Below, piece after piece: positions 1-7,811 of a stretch of 48,117 nucleotides of DNA; position 1 is the stretch's first letter; each line of letters starts with the position of its first letter. Source of the DNA: Firmicutes bacterium ADurb.Bin182 (GTDB lineage Bacteria; Bacillota; Clostridia; Christensenellales; CAG-138); NCBI GenBank assembly GCA_002070205.1, contig MWCU01000125.1, forward strand, positions 1-48,117, given 5' to 3'. The translations under genes were made by a program, and so were the position numbers. Under the pieces are notes generated by a model. The model had not been told where the DNA came from, made no database searches, and saw only the letters and a program-made list of their open reading frames with translations.

Positions 1-174
1 ATTCTTTAAGGCGCCGTCGGTTATTTTTAAAATACTGTAGAGCATTTGGCAGCCCGCCGTAGGTGCCTGAAAAGCCGCGTTAAGAATCAAGTCCTGTATT
101 TTTTCCGGTACAGGCTTTTTTAAAAATACGCGGGCGCTTTTTCGTTCGCAAAGTTCCTTGATAGTCTGATTCAT
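1..174 (-). CDS. Nitroreductase family protein, N-terminal fragment
   Basis: The first 58 codons of a gene that runs off the left edge. The translation opens MNQTIKELCERKSARVF, then has the QAPTAGCQ stretch typical of the FMN-binding N-terminus of nitroreductase/NADH oxidase-like proteins (the R-S-x-R-x-F motif contacts the FMN phosphate). ATG at 174 is preceded by a GGAG ribosome site. A strong minus-strand promoter lies upstream (223-251). The substrate cannot be told from the fragment; members reduce nitro compounds, quinones or enones with NAD(P)H. Confidence 0.75.
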   Translation of the reverse strand, partial: MNQTIKELCERKSARVFLKKPVPEKIQDLILNAAFQAPTAGCQMLYSILKITDGALKN

Positions 175-222
175 TTGCTATTTCTCCGAAACACTAAAAG
201 GTTTTTACCCGCTTCAACGGCA

Positions 223-251
223 ATTATATTGTCCTGTTCGGGCCGGGTCAA
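223..251 (-). promoter_or_regulatory. Sigma-A promoter of the nitroreductase gene
   Basis: On the minus strand: TTGACC (-35, at 246-251), a 17-nt spacer, and TATAAT (-10, at 223-228). The predicted start of transcription is about 40 nt ahead of the nitroreductase ATG. Confidence 0.7.
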
Positions 252-297
252 CTCCGGTTTTCATTTAATTCCTTTTCGGATAAAAGCTTCTATATAC

Positions 298-320
298 AAA
301 AGCCGCACGCGGCGGCTTTA
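298..320 (-). terminator. Intrinsic terminator of the HMA/cupredoxin gene
   Basis: An 8-bp stem (AAAGCCGC / GCGGCTTT) with a 5-nt loop, followed on the minus strand by TTTTG. It lies about 30 nt past the stop codon at 351. Confidence 0.7.
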
Positions 321-350
321 TGGTATAACTGTTTCTTCTTTGACTGCCGG

Positions 351-2189
351 TTAATGACAGGACTGCCCGCCGGATCCGGCTCCGAAATCAAAATCCGGAA
401 TGGTCGGGATCAAGTTTTTCACTTCATTTTTGATTGAGTCCAAATCCGCCGTCTTTATGTCATCGACGACCTTCACAAACCCGAAAAAACTGTAATCGCC
501 TGCCGCAAACTCAAAGTCTTCCTCCGGAATCAGGGCGATCGTGTTTTCGCCTTCCTTCATCCCGGCTTTTATTCCGTACAAAGGGAATACAAGGCTGCTG
601 TTGCTTTCGGTAAGCTTTTTCCCGTTTATGGTCCATTTCGTTTTGAGTCCGCGCTGCATGACGACGACGGCGGGCGCAAATCCGTTTCCATCCATGTCGA
701 TGCTGACGACCTGTATACCGTCCTCGATTTTAGCGACCATGGCGGTATCCGAGGGTATTTTGTAGTCCGACACGGTCCCGCCCGGCCCGCCGGCCGGGTA
801 TTCGCTTTCGTTTTCAACGGAGCCGCTTTGAGGAGCGGGATTTTCCAGATCGTCGACGACAATGATTTTGTTTCGGATCATTCCCATCCAGCAGCTGTAA
901 GGGATCGTTCCGTTTTCTTCCGGCGTGAATTCGATAACGTTGTCCCCGGGTACAAGGTCTATCTGCTTGTTCAGTTTGGGGATGATTATGCTGTAATTGC
1001 AGCCGTTGATATCGTTTTCGTCCGCTTGAATGGTCCACTTGACGGGAATGCCTTTTTGCACGGTTATCGGCTGATAACGGCCGTTCAGAAGCTTCGTTGT
1101 TACTGTCTGGACGCCGCCCTTCAACACGGCGGCGTTTTCATATTGCGATTGCGCGCTTGCCTTTTTGACGGGCTCTGTTACGTTGACTCCCGAAAGGCTG
1201 AGGCCGTTCGTAAACATGAACACGCCGAGAATAACTACGAGATACGCGCTTACCGTCATCATTTTGCCGGTGAATTTTTTGGAAAGTACGGAGCTCAGCG
1301 CGCCGAGTCCGAACATAAGCGGAACGGTGCCGATGCTGAAGAGAAACATCGAAACCGCGCCGCTTACAACGCTTCCAGTTGACAGCGCGTAAAGCTGCAT
1401 GGACTGAAGCGGACCGCATGGCATGAGGCCGTTTAGAAGTCCGACAACAAGAGGGCCTTTGCCTTTCTTCTTTTCGTGGACCTTGTCGGCAAATCCTTTG
1501 GGCATGCGAATGCTCAGCTTCCTAAGCGCGGGGAACAGATTAAGCATGTTAAGGCCCATTATGACCATGAAAATTCCCGCGGCAAGCTGAACGATTCCCT
1601 TTGCGGTTCCCGAAAAGCTTATGACCGAACCGACGGCCCCGACTATGGCGCCGACTGCCGTATATGAGATCACCCTTCCGAGGTTATACAACAAGCTCGG
1701 CTTCAAGGACGCGAACTTTCCGGAACCGAAGGAGGACGCTGCCGGCACGCATTGGGAAAGGTTGATTCCTCCGCACATTGCAACGCAATGGATCGAGGTC
1801 AAAGCGCCGATGATAAGCAGCATGCCATAACCCATGCCTTCTTTTGCAGTAGGAAATGCGCTGAAAAAGTTCGGCAGACCGAAATTGTTTGCGAATATAT
1901 AAGCCGCAAACAGTATCACTGCGATACCGGCCAGCTTAACGGCAGCTGAATTTTTATTGAACTCCCGGTTTTGCGCTTCAGCAGCTTGATAATCAAGTCT
2001 TTCAATGATTCGGATTATATCGGTCAGGCTGATTTTATCCTCGTAATATGAAATCACGGCCATCCCTTTTGCATAGCTGACAGAAACCTTCTCAATACCT
2101 TCGGTGTTTTTGAGTTTTCTTTCGATCCCGCTTTCGCAGCTTACGCACGTCATTCCGTCGATGTTTAGTTTTCGTTCCGCAATTGCCAT
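351..2189 (-). CDS. HMA - TauE/SafE-like membrane - cupredoxin fusion protein (metal handling)
   Basis: A 612-residue three-part protein. Residues 1-70 are a heavy-metal-associated domain with the metal site MTCVSC (C15, C18). Residues 85-330 hold about six or seven membrane segments of the sulfite-exporter/DsbD-like family, with Cys-rich loops SIHCVAMCGG (C135, C139) and LMPCGP (C258). Residues 360-445 form a cupredoxin-like domain with likely ligands C397, C433, M435 and M437 (YSCWMGM). A second cupredoxin-like domain (about 485-590) lacks obvious ligands, and the chain ends in SCH. The set suggests copper (or silver) capture and transfer at the membrane; this is inference from related CupA/CopZ-type domains. 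The AAGGAGGA ribosome site fixes the start at 2189. No CsoR-type operator was seen. Confidence 0.8.
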   Translation of the reverse strand: MAIAERKLNIDGMTCVSCESGIERKLKNTEGIEKVSVSYAKGMAVISYYEDKISLTDIIRIIERLDYQAAEAQNREFNKNSAAVKLAGIAVILFAAYIFANNFGLPNFFSAFPTAKEGMGYGMLLIIGALTSIHCVAMCGGINLSQCVPAASSFGSGKFASLKPSLLYNLGRVISYTAVGAIVGAVGSVISFSGTAKGIVQLAAGIFMVIMGLNMLNLFPALRKLSIRMPKGFADKVHEKKKGKGPLVVGLLNGLMPCGPLQSMQLYALSTGSVVSGAVSMFLFSIGTVPLMFGLGALSSVLSKKFTGKMMTVSAYLVVILGVFMFTNGLSLSGVNVTEPVKKASAQSQYENAAVLKGGVQTVTTKLLNGRYQPITVQKGIPVKWTIQADENDINGCNYSIIIPKLNKQIDLVPGDNVIEFTPEENGTIPYSCWMGMIRNKIIVVDDLENPAPQSGSVENESEYPAGGPGGTVSDYKIPSDTAMVAKIEDGIQVVSIDMDGNGFAPAVVVMQRGLKTKWTINGKKLTESNSSLVFPLYGIKAGMKEGENTIALIPEEDFEFAAGDYSFFGFVKVVDDIKTADLDSIKNEVKNLIPTIPDFDFGAGSGGQSCH

Positions 2190-2276
2190 ATAGACTCCTC
2201 CTTATCCTCAATATAGCCGTTACAGTTTATCCGAATAATGTGTAGATTTTATGTGGAAAAAACGCACAAAAAGCTA

Positions 2277-2291
2277 TATGCAAAATGCATA
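2277..2291. promoter_or_regulatory. Inverted repeat TATGCA-AAA-TGCATA
   Basis: A perfect 15-bp inverted repeat in the divergent region between the metal-handling gene and the c-di-GMP gene. The same half-sites recur at 9379-9403 ahead of oppB. It could be an operator; no regulator is identified. Confidence 0.3.
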
Positions 2292-2392
2292 AATGTCCGT
2301 TTTAACGGATTTTGCCGGGCGAAAACGATACGGCAGCAACGCCCGGACAGGTCCGGATGACGCGGCTTGCGTTGTTAAGAAAATAACGGTTG

Positions 2393-2420
2393 TTGACACT
2401 GTTAATTCTATACATATACT
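2393..2420 (+). promoter_or_regulatory. Promoter of the PAS-GGDEF-HD-GYP gene
   Basis: TTGACA at 2393-2398, a 16-nt spacer and TATACT at 2415-2420, ending 35 nt before the ATG at 2456. An inverted repeat CCGGAC-AG-GTCCGG lies just upstream at about 2346-2359. Confidence 0.6.
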
Positions 2421-2455
2421 TATAGACATACAGAAAATCCTGATTCGGTGCAAAT

Positions 2456-3163
2456 ATGAAAAAAACAAGGACCTCGATATTATTGGTGCTGTTTTACGCA
2501 GCGATAAGCGCTGCCGCGGTGTATGTGTCCGTCTGTTTTATTTGGCGGATAACTCCGGCTCCATACATTGCTCATATAATTCTGCTAGCTTTGTCGCTGT
2601 TCGGCCTTATTTTTTCTTTCATAAGGATGATTGCCGAAAACAACAAGATAGAGATGCTCAGCAGTCAAAACGAGGAGACTTGTTCCCTGCTGAATACTAC
2701 GCTTCGATCCACGGCGGACGGTATATTGGTCGTGGATCTGAAGGGGAAGGTAACGTTCTTTAATGAGCAGTTTTTAAAGATTTGGGGCGTACCCGATTAT
2801 ATCGCAAAAAAGAAAGATGACCTTCTATTGCTGAATTACGTTAAAGAAAAGCTGAAGGAGCCGGAGTTGTTTTTGGATGGCACCCTGCAAATGTACAGTA
2901 AACACGATGGCGTATACTTTGATGATTTAAAATTTAAGGACGGAAGAATAATCGAAAGATATTCCATCCCTCAATATTTTAAGGATACAGTCATCGGCCG
3001 GGTCTGGAGCTTTCGCGATATCACACAGCATAAAATGGCCGAGCATCCTGAAGGAAAGGGAAAGAACAATATCGGTGATATTGTCAAATCTGCCGGGCAT
3101 GGCGTTTCGCTGCGGTTTTTCGGGACAATGGCCTTTGACCTATATATCGGGGGGATGCTATGA
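2456..3163 (+). pseudogene. 5' part of a frameshifted PAS-PAS-GGDEF-HD-GYP protein (membrane + PAS)
   Basis: Two membrane helices (about residues 7-30 and 38-60) are followed by a PAS domain (about 70-195) that ends in the usual RDITQHKMAE. After this point the frame loses sense. From about position 3042 the +1 frame reads ILKERERTISVILSNLPGMAFRC, which is exactly the linker and start of a second PAS domain. A one-base loss (or two-base gain) within about 3041-3049 therefore splits one gene into this 5' part and the 3' part at 3075-4511. It is either a genuine inactivation or a sequencing error. A weak ribosome site precedes the ATG. Confidence 0.75.
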
Positions 3164-4511
3164 GTTAACGGGTTGCGGGCCGGAAGAACTGATGAGTTTC
3201 AATAATTTTTTCGGATTGGTTCGGCCCGAGCACAGAGACAGGCTGCGCGAGGCGCACGAATCGGCGGCGAAATCAAAATCTGTTATCAAATGCGAATTTC
3301 CCATAAGAGCGGCAAACGGAGTCGAAAGATGGATTTTTGAGCAATGTCAGGGGATCTATGACGATAACGGAAACATTGAAGCTCTTGAAGGGATATTGAT
3401 AGATATAACGGAGAGAAAAGAAAAAGAAAACGAATTAAACTACATAAATTTTCATGATGTCCTTACAGGATTGTATAATCGAAGGTACTTTGACATGCAG
3501 CTGCAATCCATGGACGATGAGCGTTGCCTGCCGCTTTCGATCATTATAGGCGATATCGACGGCTTAAAGATCATAAATGATACGCTCGGGCATATCGAAG
3601 GAGACAAATTCATAACCGATATTGCAGGTCTTTTGAAAAACTGTTGCCGGGAAGGAGATATATTGGCCCGCACTGCGGGCGACGAATTCTGCATCCTGCT
3701 TCCCAACACCGAAAGGGAGGAAGCGGAAAAATTGATCAAGGATATAAGGAAGCGCTGTGAGGAGTATCGTTTGAAGGCTAAAAATAAAGCGTACCACGCA
3801 AGCATTTCATTGGGATGCGCGACAAAAACAAGTTCCGATCAGCTTTTTGACGATTATGTGAAGCTGGCGGAAGAAAATATGTACAAAACAAAACTGCTGC
3901 AAAGCAAGAGCCTGCACAGTTCCGTCATTTCATCGATTCAAGCTTCTTTATTGGAAAAGAGCCGGGAGACCAAAGAACATGCCCAAAGAATGATAATGCT
4001 GTCAAAAGCAGTCGGAACGAAGCTCGAACTCAGCGATCAAATGATGAATGATCTGGTGCTTCTGGCGATATTGCATGATATCGGCAAAATCGGTGTGAAT
4101 GACACAATACTTAAAAAACCCGGCAAGTTGACCGCCGAAGAATGGGCGGAAATGAAAAAGCATCCCGAGATAGGCTTCAGGATTGCGATGGCATCAAACG
4201 ACCTTATGCCTGTTGCCGATTATATATTATGTCATCATGAGCATTGGGACGGTTCGGGATATCCCGTAGGCCTTAAAAGTGAAGAGATACCTTTGCTGTC
4301 GCGCATTATTTCGGTTATCGATGCGTTCGATGCCATGACTGAGGACAGGGCTTACAGCAAGGCGATGTCCATAAAAGACGCCAAAAGTGAAATTCGTAAA
4401 AATTCCGGTTCACAGTTCGATCCGCTTATAGCGGGAATATTCATAGATGTTTTGGAGGAAATTTTCGGGCAGGAAAGCAATGAGCTTGATTCCGGCGGCA
4501 GAACCGTCTGA
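3075..4511 (+). CDS. PAS-GGDEF-HD-GYP c-di-GMP turnover protein (3' part of a frameshifted gene)
   Basis: Reads a PAS domain (about 1-115, ending ILIDITERKEKENEL), then a diguanylate cyclase domain with the signature AGDEF in place of GGDEF and the metal-site IGDIDGLKIINDTLGH, then an HD-GYP phosphodiesterase domain with HDIGKIG, HHEHWDGSGYP and DAFDAMTEDRAY. It would make and/or degrade c-di-GMP in response to a PAS signal. Both catalytic motifs look intact. The coding frame extends upstream to about 3042 and joins the 5' part by a frameshift, so the GTG at 3075 is probably not a natural start. The undamaged protein would be about 685 residues with two N-terminal membrane helices. Confidence 0.85.
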   Translation: MILSNLPGMAFRCGFSGQWPLTYISGGCYELTGCGPEELMSFNNFFGLVRPEHRDRLREAHESAAKSKSVIKCEFPIRAANGVERWIFEQCQGIYDDNGNIEALEGILIDITERKEKENELNYINFHDVLTGLYNRRYFDMQLQSMDDERCLPLSIIIGDIDGLKIINDTLGHIEGDKFITDIAGLLKNCCREGDILARTAGDEFCILLPNTEREEAEKLIKDIRKRCEEYRLKAKNKAYHASISLGCATKTSSDQLFDDYVKLAEENMYKTKLLQSKSLHSSVISSIQASLLEKSRETKEHAQRMIMLSKAVGTKLELSDQMMNDLVLLAILHDIGKIGVNDTILKKPGKLTAEEWAEMKKHPEIGFRIAMASNDLMPVADYILCHHEHWDGSGYPVGLKSEEIPLLSRIISVIDAFDAMTEDRAYSKAMSIKDAKSEIRKNSGSQFDPLIAGIFIDVLEEIFGQESNELDSGGRTV

Positions 4512-4721
4512 AAAGGCATTCGGGATTACGGTCCGATCCGATGCCGGAATTTTCATAAAAATGATATCGTGGGCTGATGCGTGCCGCCGCCCGGGTTTTT
4601 CGGTTATATGTGAGAATGCGGGGCGGAAAATCAACGGGATATGCGCCGATAATATCGGAATATATAATAGGTAGAAGAATCGGGTCATACGCGGCGCAAC
4701 ATAAAAGCCATGAGGTGTATT

Positions 4722-5354
4722 TTGAGAAGATGCGTGATTTTTACAGCTTATAATCAATATGGAGTAAACGAATCTTTGGAACTGTCTTCGGACGATTTTG
4801 TAATATGCGCGGATGGAGGATACTTATATGCCCAAGAAGCAAACATTGTGCCGGATGTCGTTATAGGCGATTTTGATTCGCTTAAAACACAAGCGCGAGA
4901 ATTCGGCAATATCAAAAAATACCCTGCCGAAAAGGACGAAACGGATACGATGCTCTGCCTTAAATACGGAATAGAGCACGGATATTCGGATTTTGTAATC
5001 GCGGGAGGCATGGGCGGAAGGCTGGACCATACAGTCGCTAACCTGCAATGCTTGAGCTATGCCGTGGAGAACAATAAAAAGATTTGGATGGTCGATAGTA
5101 ATAACTTGGTCACCATGATCGCAGGCGGCTCCGTAGAAATCGAAAAAAAGGAAGGCTTCAAGCTGTCATTGCTTTCGTTTACCGATGAATGCAGGGGAGT
5201 AAGCGTAAAGGGCACAAAGTATCAGCTTAACGGCGCCGTGCTGAGCAGCCGGTGGCCTGTAGGGATCAGCAACGAGTTTATTGCCCCCAAAGCTGAGATA
5301 TCGTGTTCATCCGGCAAGCTTCTGATCTGCGTTTCGCGGGACGGCATCGTGTGA
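4722..5354 (+). CDS. thiN: Thiamine pyrophosphokinase
   Basis: Transfers pyrophosphate from ATP to thiamine, giving thiamine diphosphate in the cytoplasm. Family motifs are all present: ADGG near residue 30, DVVIGDFDS, KDETDT, the GGRLDH nucleotide/thiamine loop, and SNEF near the C-terminus; length (210 aa) is usual. I place the start at TTG 4722 because a good ribosome site, GAGGTG (4712-4717), sits just ahead; the ATG at 4710 overlaps that site and has none of its own. It has a separate terminator and a TATAAT box at 4663-4668. Its stop faces the minus-strand gene at 5404. Confidence 0.88.
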   Translation: MRRCVIFTAYNQYGVNESLELSSDDFVICADGGYLYAQEANIVPDVVIGDFDSLKTQAREFGNIKKYPAEKDETDTMLCLKYGIEHGYSDFVIAGGMGGRLDHTVANLQCLSYAVENNKKIWMVDSNNLVTMIAGGSVEIEKKEGFKLSLLSFTDECRGVSVKGTKYQLNGAVLSSRWPVGISNEFIAPKAEISCSSGKLLICVSRDGIV

Positions 5355-5362
5355 CATCTAAA

Positions 5363-5405
5363 AAGAAACACGCTCTCGATGCGGATGCATCGAGAGCGTG
5401 TTTTT
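5363..5405. terminator. Bidirectional intrinsic terminator after thiN
   Basis: A perfect stem ACACGCTCTCGATGC / GCATCGAGAGCGTGT around GGAT, flanked by an A-run on the left and TTTTT on the right. It serves thiN and the facing minus-strand gene, whose stop codon lies in the T-run. Confidence 0.85.
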
Positions 5406-5721
5406 AATCTGTTGAAGTTTTGGAATTTCCGGCACGGCCAAAGCCAATTCGTAACATCCGGGCTTTTGAACCGTAAAGCCGCCGCCGTTCTTTTAAGCTT
5501 TGGTCATTCGGCCGCTTTTGTCGCTTTTGCCGTGAACCGGTTAAGAGAATCCCGTATTGCGGCCGCCGTTTTATAACGGCGTTTTTCATAGCTTCCATCC
5601 CGCCGCCGCAGCTTCTCGACATCCCGTCAGCAATCATAATGGCCGCCGGGACGGCTTCGTCGGTAAAATTCGGATAATTGGCTGAGTAATATCTCAGTGC
5701 CGAGTTCTCAAAAGTTTCCAT
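5404..5721 (-). CDS. Small protein of unknown function, possibly frameshifted
   Basis: Not recognised. ATG at 5721 follows AAGGAG with an 8-nt spacer. The first 50 residues (METFENSALRYYSANY..., then MSRSCGGGMEAMKN) look like an ordinary soluble protein; the rest turns into an Arg/Lys-rich stretch with low-complexity composition. If the AAAAA run at about 5585-5589 had one more A, the frame would instead read MKKRRYKTAAAIRDSLNRF and end at a TGA near 5507, giving a more ordinary 72-residue protein. Either the gene is degenerate, the sequence has an indel, or the tail is real. It may share a transcript with the short unit upstream on the minus strand. Confidence 0.5.
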   Translation of the reverse strand: METFENSALRYYSANYPNFTDEAVPAAIMIADGMSRSCGGGMEAMKNAVIKRRPQYGILLTGSRQKRQKRPNDQSLKERRRLYGSKARMLRIGFGRAGNSKTSTD

Positions 5722-5810
5722 GATTCTCACTCCTTAAATATTTAAAATTATTTTTGACGTCGTTATCCGGGCATGCGCCTTCGTTATCCTGTCGGGCGTA
5801 TCCCGGGCAT

Positions 5811-5839
5811 AAAAAATCCGCAGAACGATTGGCTGCGGA
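5811..5839 (-). terminator. Intrinsic terminator (minus strand)
   Basis: A 7-bp stem TCCGCAG / CTGCGGA around a 9-nt loop, followed on the minus strand by six T residues (5811-5816). It would end the short transcript that starts near 6025. Confidence 0.65.
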
Positions 5840-5874
5840 ACCGGAAGAAACGTTTCTTCTCCCTGTGCAAAAGC

Positions 5875-5899
5875 ATGAAAAAACACGCTGCCGCGTGTT
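5875..5899 (-). terminator. Second hairpin with T-run (minus strand)
   Basis: A 7-bp stem AACACGC / GCGTGTT around a 4-nt loop, followed on the minus strand by a run of T. Together with 5811-5839 it makes a tandem terminator. Confidence 0.5.
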
Positions 5900-5961
5900 A
5901 TGTTTGCACATATTCAAGCTGCTTCGTCATTGTGGATCATCCCTGATCCCCAGTCAAATAT

Positions 5962-5994
5962 TCAGTTGAGGATATCCAATTTTTTGTTCTGCAT
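5962..5994 (-). CDS. Possible 10-residue peptide MQNKKLDILN
   Basis: An ATG at 5994, preceded by AAAGGAAG with good spacing, opens ten codons and then TGA. It is the only reading frame with a ribosome site in the short unit driven by the promoter at 6032-6060. Reading through the TGA would give 16 more residues before the next stop. No homologue is known to me; it may be a leader peptide, a truncated gene or chance. Confidence 0.25.
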   Translation of the reverse strand: MQNKKLDILN

Positions 5995-6031
5995 TGCAGC
6001 ACTTCCTTTAGCTCCGAATTTTGCCTAATAG

Positions 6032-6060
6032 AATATATGACAAACAATTAACAAAGTCAA
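6032..6060 (-). promoter_or_regulatory. Promoter of the short minus-strand unit
   Basis: On the minus strand: TTGACT at 6055-6060, a 17-nt spacer and TATATT at 6032-6037. Transcription would begin near 6025, about 30 nt ahead of the ATG at 5994. Confidence 0.6.
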
Positions 6061-6125
6061 CAAAAATTTCTGTTATATATAATATACTTTTAAAGCGAAT
6101 ACGGGCATGTCCGCTTAAGCGGCCG

Positions 6126-6542
6126 TTATTCTCCTATGATTTTGATAAGCACGCGTTTATCCCTTTTCCCGTCGAATTCATAATAGAAAATTTGTTCCCA
6201 TGTGCCGAAATCCAGTTTCCCGTTCGTTATCGCGCAAACGACCTCACGTCCCATCACAGTGCGTTTCAAATGCGCGTCCGCGTTGTCTTCAAAACCGTTG
6301 TGCGCATATTGGCTGTACGGTTTTTCGGGCGCCAGCTTTTCCAGCCATACCTCATAATCATGATGCAGACCGCTCTCGTCGTCATTAATGAATACGGCGG
6401 CCGTTATATTCATTGCGTTGACGAGCACCAGCCCTTCTTTTATTCCGCTTTCGTCGATTGCGGACTGGACCTTGCGCGTTATATTCTCAAGCCCTCTTCG
6501 CACGGGAAAATGAAAATGCAGTTCTTTGCGGTAAGATTTCAT
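6126..6542 (-). CDS. YjbQ/UPF0047 family protein (secondary thiamine-phosphate synthase-like)
   Basis: A 138-residue protein matching the YjbQ family in length and motifs: [29 protein letters not shown], the [11 protein letters not shown] loop, and the C-terminal [15 protein letters not shown] ... KIIGE. Family members have weak thiamine-phosphate synthase activity; the true role is unsettled. ThiN sits 0.8 kb away, but on the other strand. The start at 6542 follows GGAGGTGAT. It was extended upstream in frame only by non-coding-looking sequence. Confidence 0.85.
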   Translation of the reverse strand: MKSYRKELHFHFPVRRGLENITRKVQSAIDESGIKEGLVLVNAMNITAAVFINDDESGLHHDYEVWLEKLAPEKPYSQYAHNGFEDNADAHLKRTVMGREVVCAITNGKLDFGTWEQIFYYEFDGKRDKRVLIKIIGE

Positions 6543-6835
6543 AATATCACCTCCGAAAACATTATAGCAGAAATGCAGAAAAAAAGATGATTCCGTAAGA
6601 TTTCGGAAAGCTTCCATGAGGAATGTGCAGTTTAGGCTGCTTTGCGGCTTTGAAAAGATTTCAGCCTCAAATGAGCCCTAGAACAAGCTGCGCTCTATCC
6701 TCCTCAGGTGCATGCCGGAAAAGGAAATTTGCATACTGACAGGTATCAAACGATAAAACCTTTTATGAGTTTACAAAACGCATACTCAATATGCCTTTCC
6801 GTCAAAATAACCAAAAGGCGAAAGGGAGAGAAGCT

Positions 6836-7066
6836 ATGAAAGAGAAAAGCCGGGACGACGATGTAATCGCTCAAACGGAAAGGAGCGCAATGAAGCGGGC
6901 AAGCGTAGCGTCAGCTATGGACTGCACGGGACTCATACCTTCCGAGGTCATAGGCGAGGAGGAATCGGAAAATTACAAAGAGCTTTACGACGTGCTTCCG
7001 TCCGATCCCCAAACGGAGGTTTATGATTCGAATTTTTTCAGACCGACTCAGAACAACAGGGTTTAG
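6836..7066 (+). CDS. Small acidic protein of unknown function with a DCTGLIP motif
   Basis: A 76-residue hydrophilic protein. The N-terminal third is charged (MKEKSRDDDVIAQTERS), the middle carries AMDCTGLIPSEV, and the tail is acidic with a PxxPQTE segment. The start at 6836 has a GGGAG ribosome site. I have an impression that short clostridial proteins with a similar CTGLIP segment exist, but no function is known to me. There is a possible promoter, TTGCAT (6729-6734)-17-GATAAA (6752-6757). No membrane segment or signal peptide is seen. Confidence 0.55.
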   Translation: MKEKSRDDDVIAQTERSAMKRASVASAMDCTGLIPSEVIGEEESENYKELYDVLPSDPQTEVYDSNFFRPTQNNRV

Positions 7067-7142
7067 CGCCTCGCTTTGTTGAAAACTCGGGAACTTCCCT
7101 CGTTCCGTCGGCGGAAGCTCCTTCAGAACGTGCTGAAAACGT

Positions 7143-7168
7143 AAAAACCCCGCCCTGACCGGACGGGG
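7143..7168 (-). terminator. Intrinsic terminator downstream of msrA
   Basis: An 8-bp stem with one G-U pair (CCCCGTCC / GGGCGGGG on the minus strand), loop GGTCA, followed by TTTTT. It lies about 110 nt past the msrA stop. Confidence 0.65.
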
Positions 7169-7277
7169 AGGAGTGAAAAGAAGAAGAAGGAGGGAATGTT
7201 CTGTAATCAGTATAACACAGCGAACAGCATAATATTGTGAAGTATTTGTTAAATGCTCCCCGGACTTCATACGGGCG

Positions 7278-7799
7278 CTAAGCCCGGTCCGTCCAAACCG
7301 CTGCGGTCTTTGCATTGCGGATTTTTTCCCAATTTATATGGCAGTAGCCCGACGGGTTTTTATCCAAGTAGTTCTGGTGATATTCTTCGGCGGGATAGAA
7401 GTTTAAAAGAGGCAGGCATTCGACGACAACGGGAGAGTCGAAGCGCTTCTGCAGCAAAGCGAGTTCTTCTTTGATAACGGCTTTCTCCGAAGGATCCGCA
7501 TAATAGATCCCGGACCTGTATTGCGTTCCCGTGTCATGTCCCTGGCGGTTCAGAGCAGTCGGATCGATCACATCAAAGAAAAGCCTTAAAAGGCATCGAA
7601 GCCCGATTACTTCATCGTCGTATTCCACTTTTACAGTTTCCGCATGGCCTGTATTATTTCTGCAAACCTGTTCATAAGAGGGGTTTTCCGTTCTTCCGTT
7701 CGCGTAACCTACTTTTGTATTTATTACTCCCCGAACATTGCCGAGATATTTTTCGGTGCCCCAAAAGCACCCGCCCGCAAGATAAATGGTCTTTTTCAT
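7278..7799 (-). CDS. msrA: Peptide methionine-S-sulfoxide reductase
   Basis: Repairs oxidised methionine in proteins, reducing the S epimer of methionine sulfoxide. The catalytic motif GCFWG is at residues 10-14 (Cys11 is the nucleophile), followed by VGYANGRTENPSYEQVC, GHAETVKVEYD and the DPT...RQGHDTGTQYRS block; 173 residues is typical. The start at 7799 follows GGAGGA. It lies 12 nt behind the amidohydrolase on the same strand and is probably co-transcribed with it. Confidence 0.95.
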   Translation of the reverse strand: MKKTIYLAGGCFWGTEKYLGNVRGVINTKVGYANGRTENPSYEQVCRNNTGHAETVKVEYDDEVIGLRCLLRLFFDVIDPTALNRQGHDTGTQYRSGIYYADPSEKAVIKEELALLQKRFDSPVVVECLPLLNFYPAEEYHQNYLDKNPSGYCHINWEKIRNAKTAAVWTDRA

Positions 7800-7811
7800 G
7801 ATTTTCCTCCT

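Larger units (their letters stand above)
5722..6125 (-). other. 404-bp gap holding a short minus-strand transcription unit
   Basis: No ordinary gene. It holds, on the minus strand, a promoter (6032-6060), a ribosome site with a 10-codon reading frame (5962-5994), and two hairpins followed by T-runs (5875-5899 and 5811-5839). Between the hairpins is a perfect 16-bp palindrome, GAAGAAACGTTTCTTC (5844-5859). It could make a small RNA or a tiny peptide. Confidence 0.55.

Noticed and set aside
828..1382. A 184-codon open frame opposite the cupredoxin gene
   Set aside because: Shadow of a well-supported gene.
2290..2392. A c-di-GMP riboswitch ahead of the GGDEF gene
   Set aside because: Hairpins are present, but the conserved GEMM core is missing, and the promoter lies downstream of them.
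4447..4674. A 75-codon frame after the HD-GYP gene (possible start at 4480)
   Set aside because: It overlaps the end of the HD-GYP gene and resembles no family; a weak GGAAA site is not enough to call it.
5708..5917. A 69-codon minus-strand frame
   Set aside because: It runs through two terminator hairpins and the ribosome site of the next gene; composition is not protein-like.
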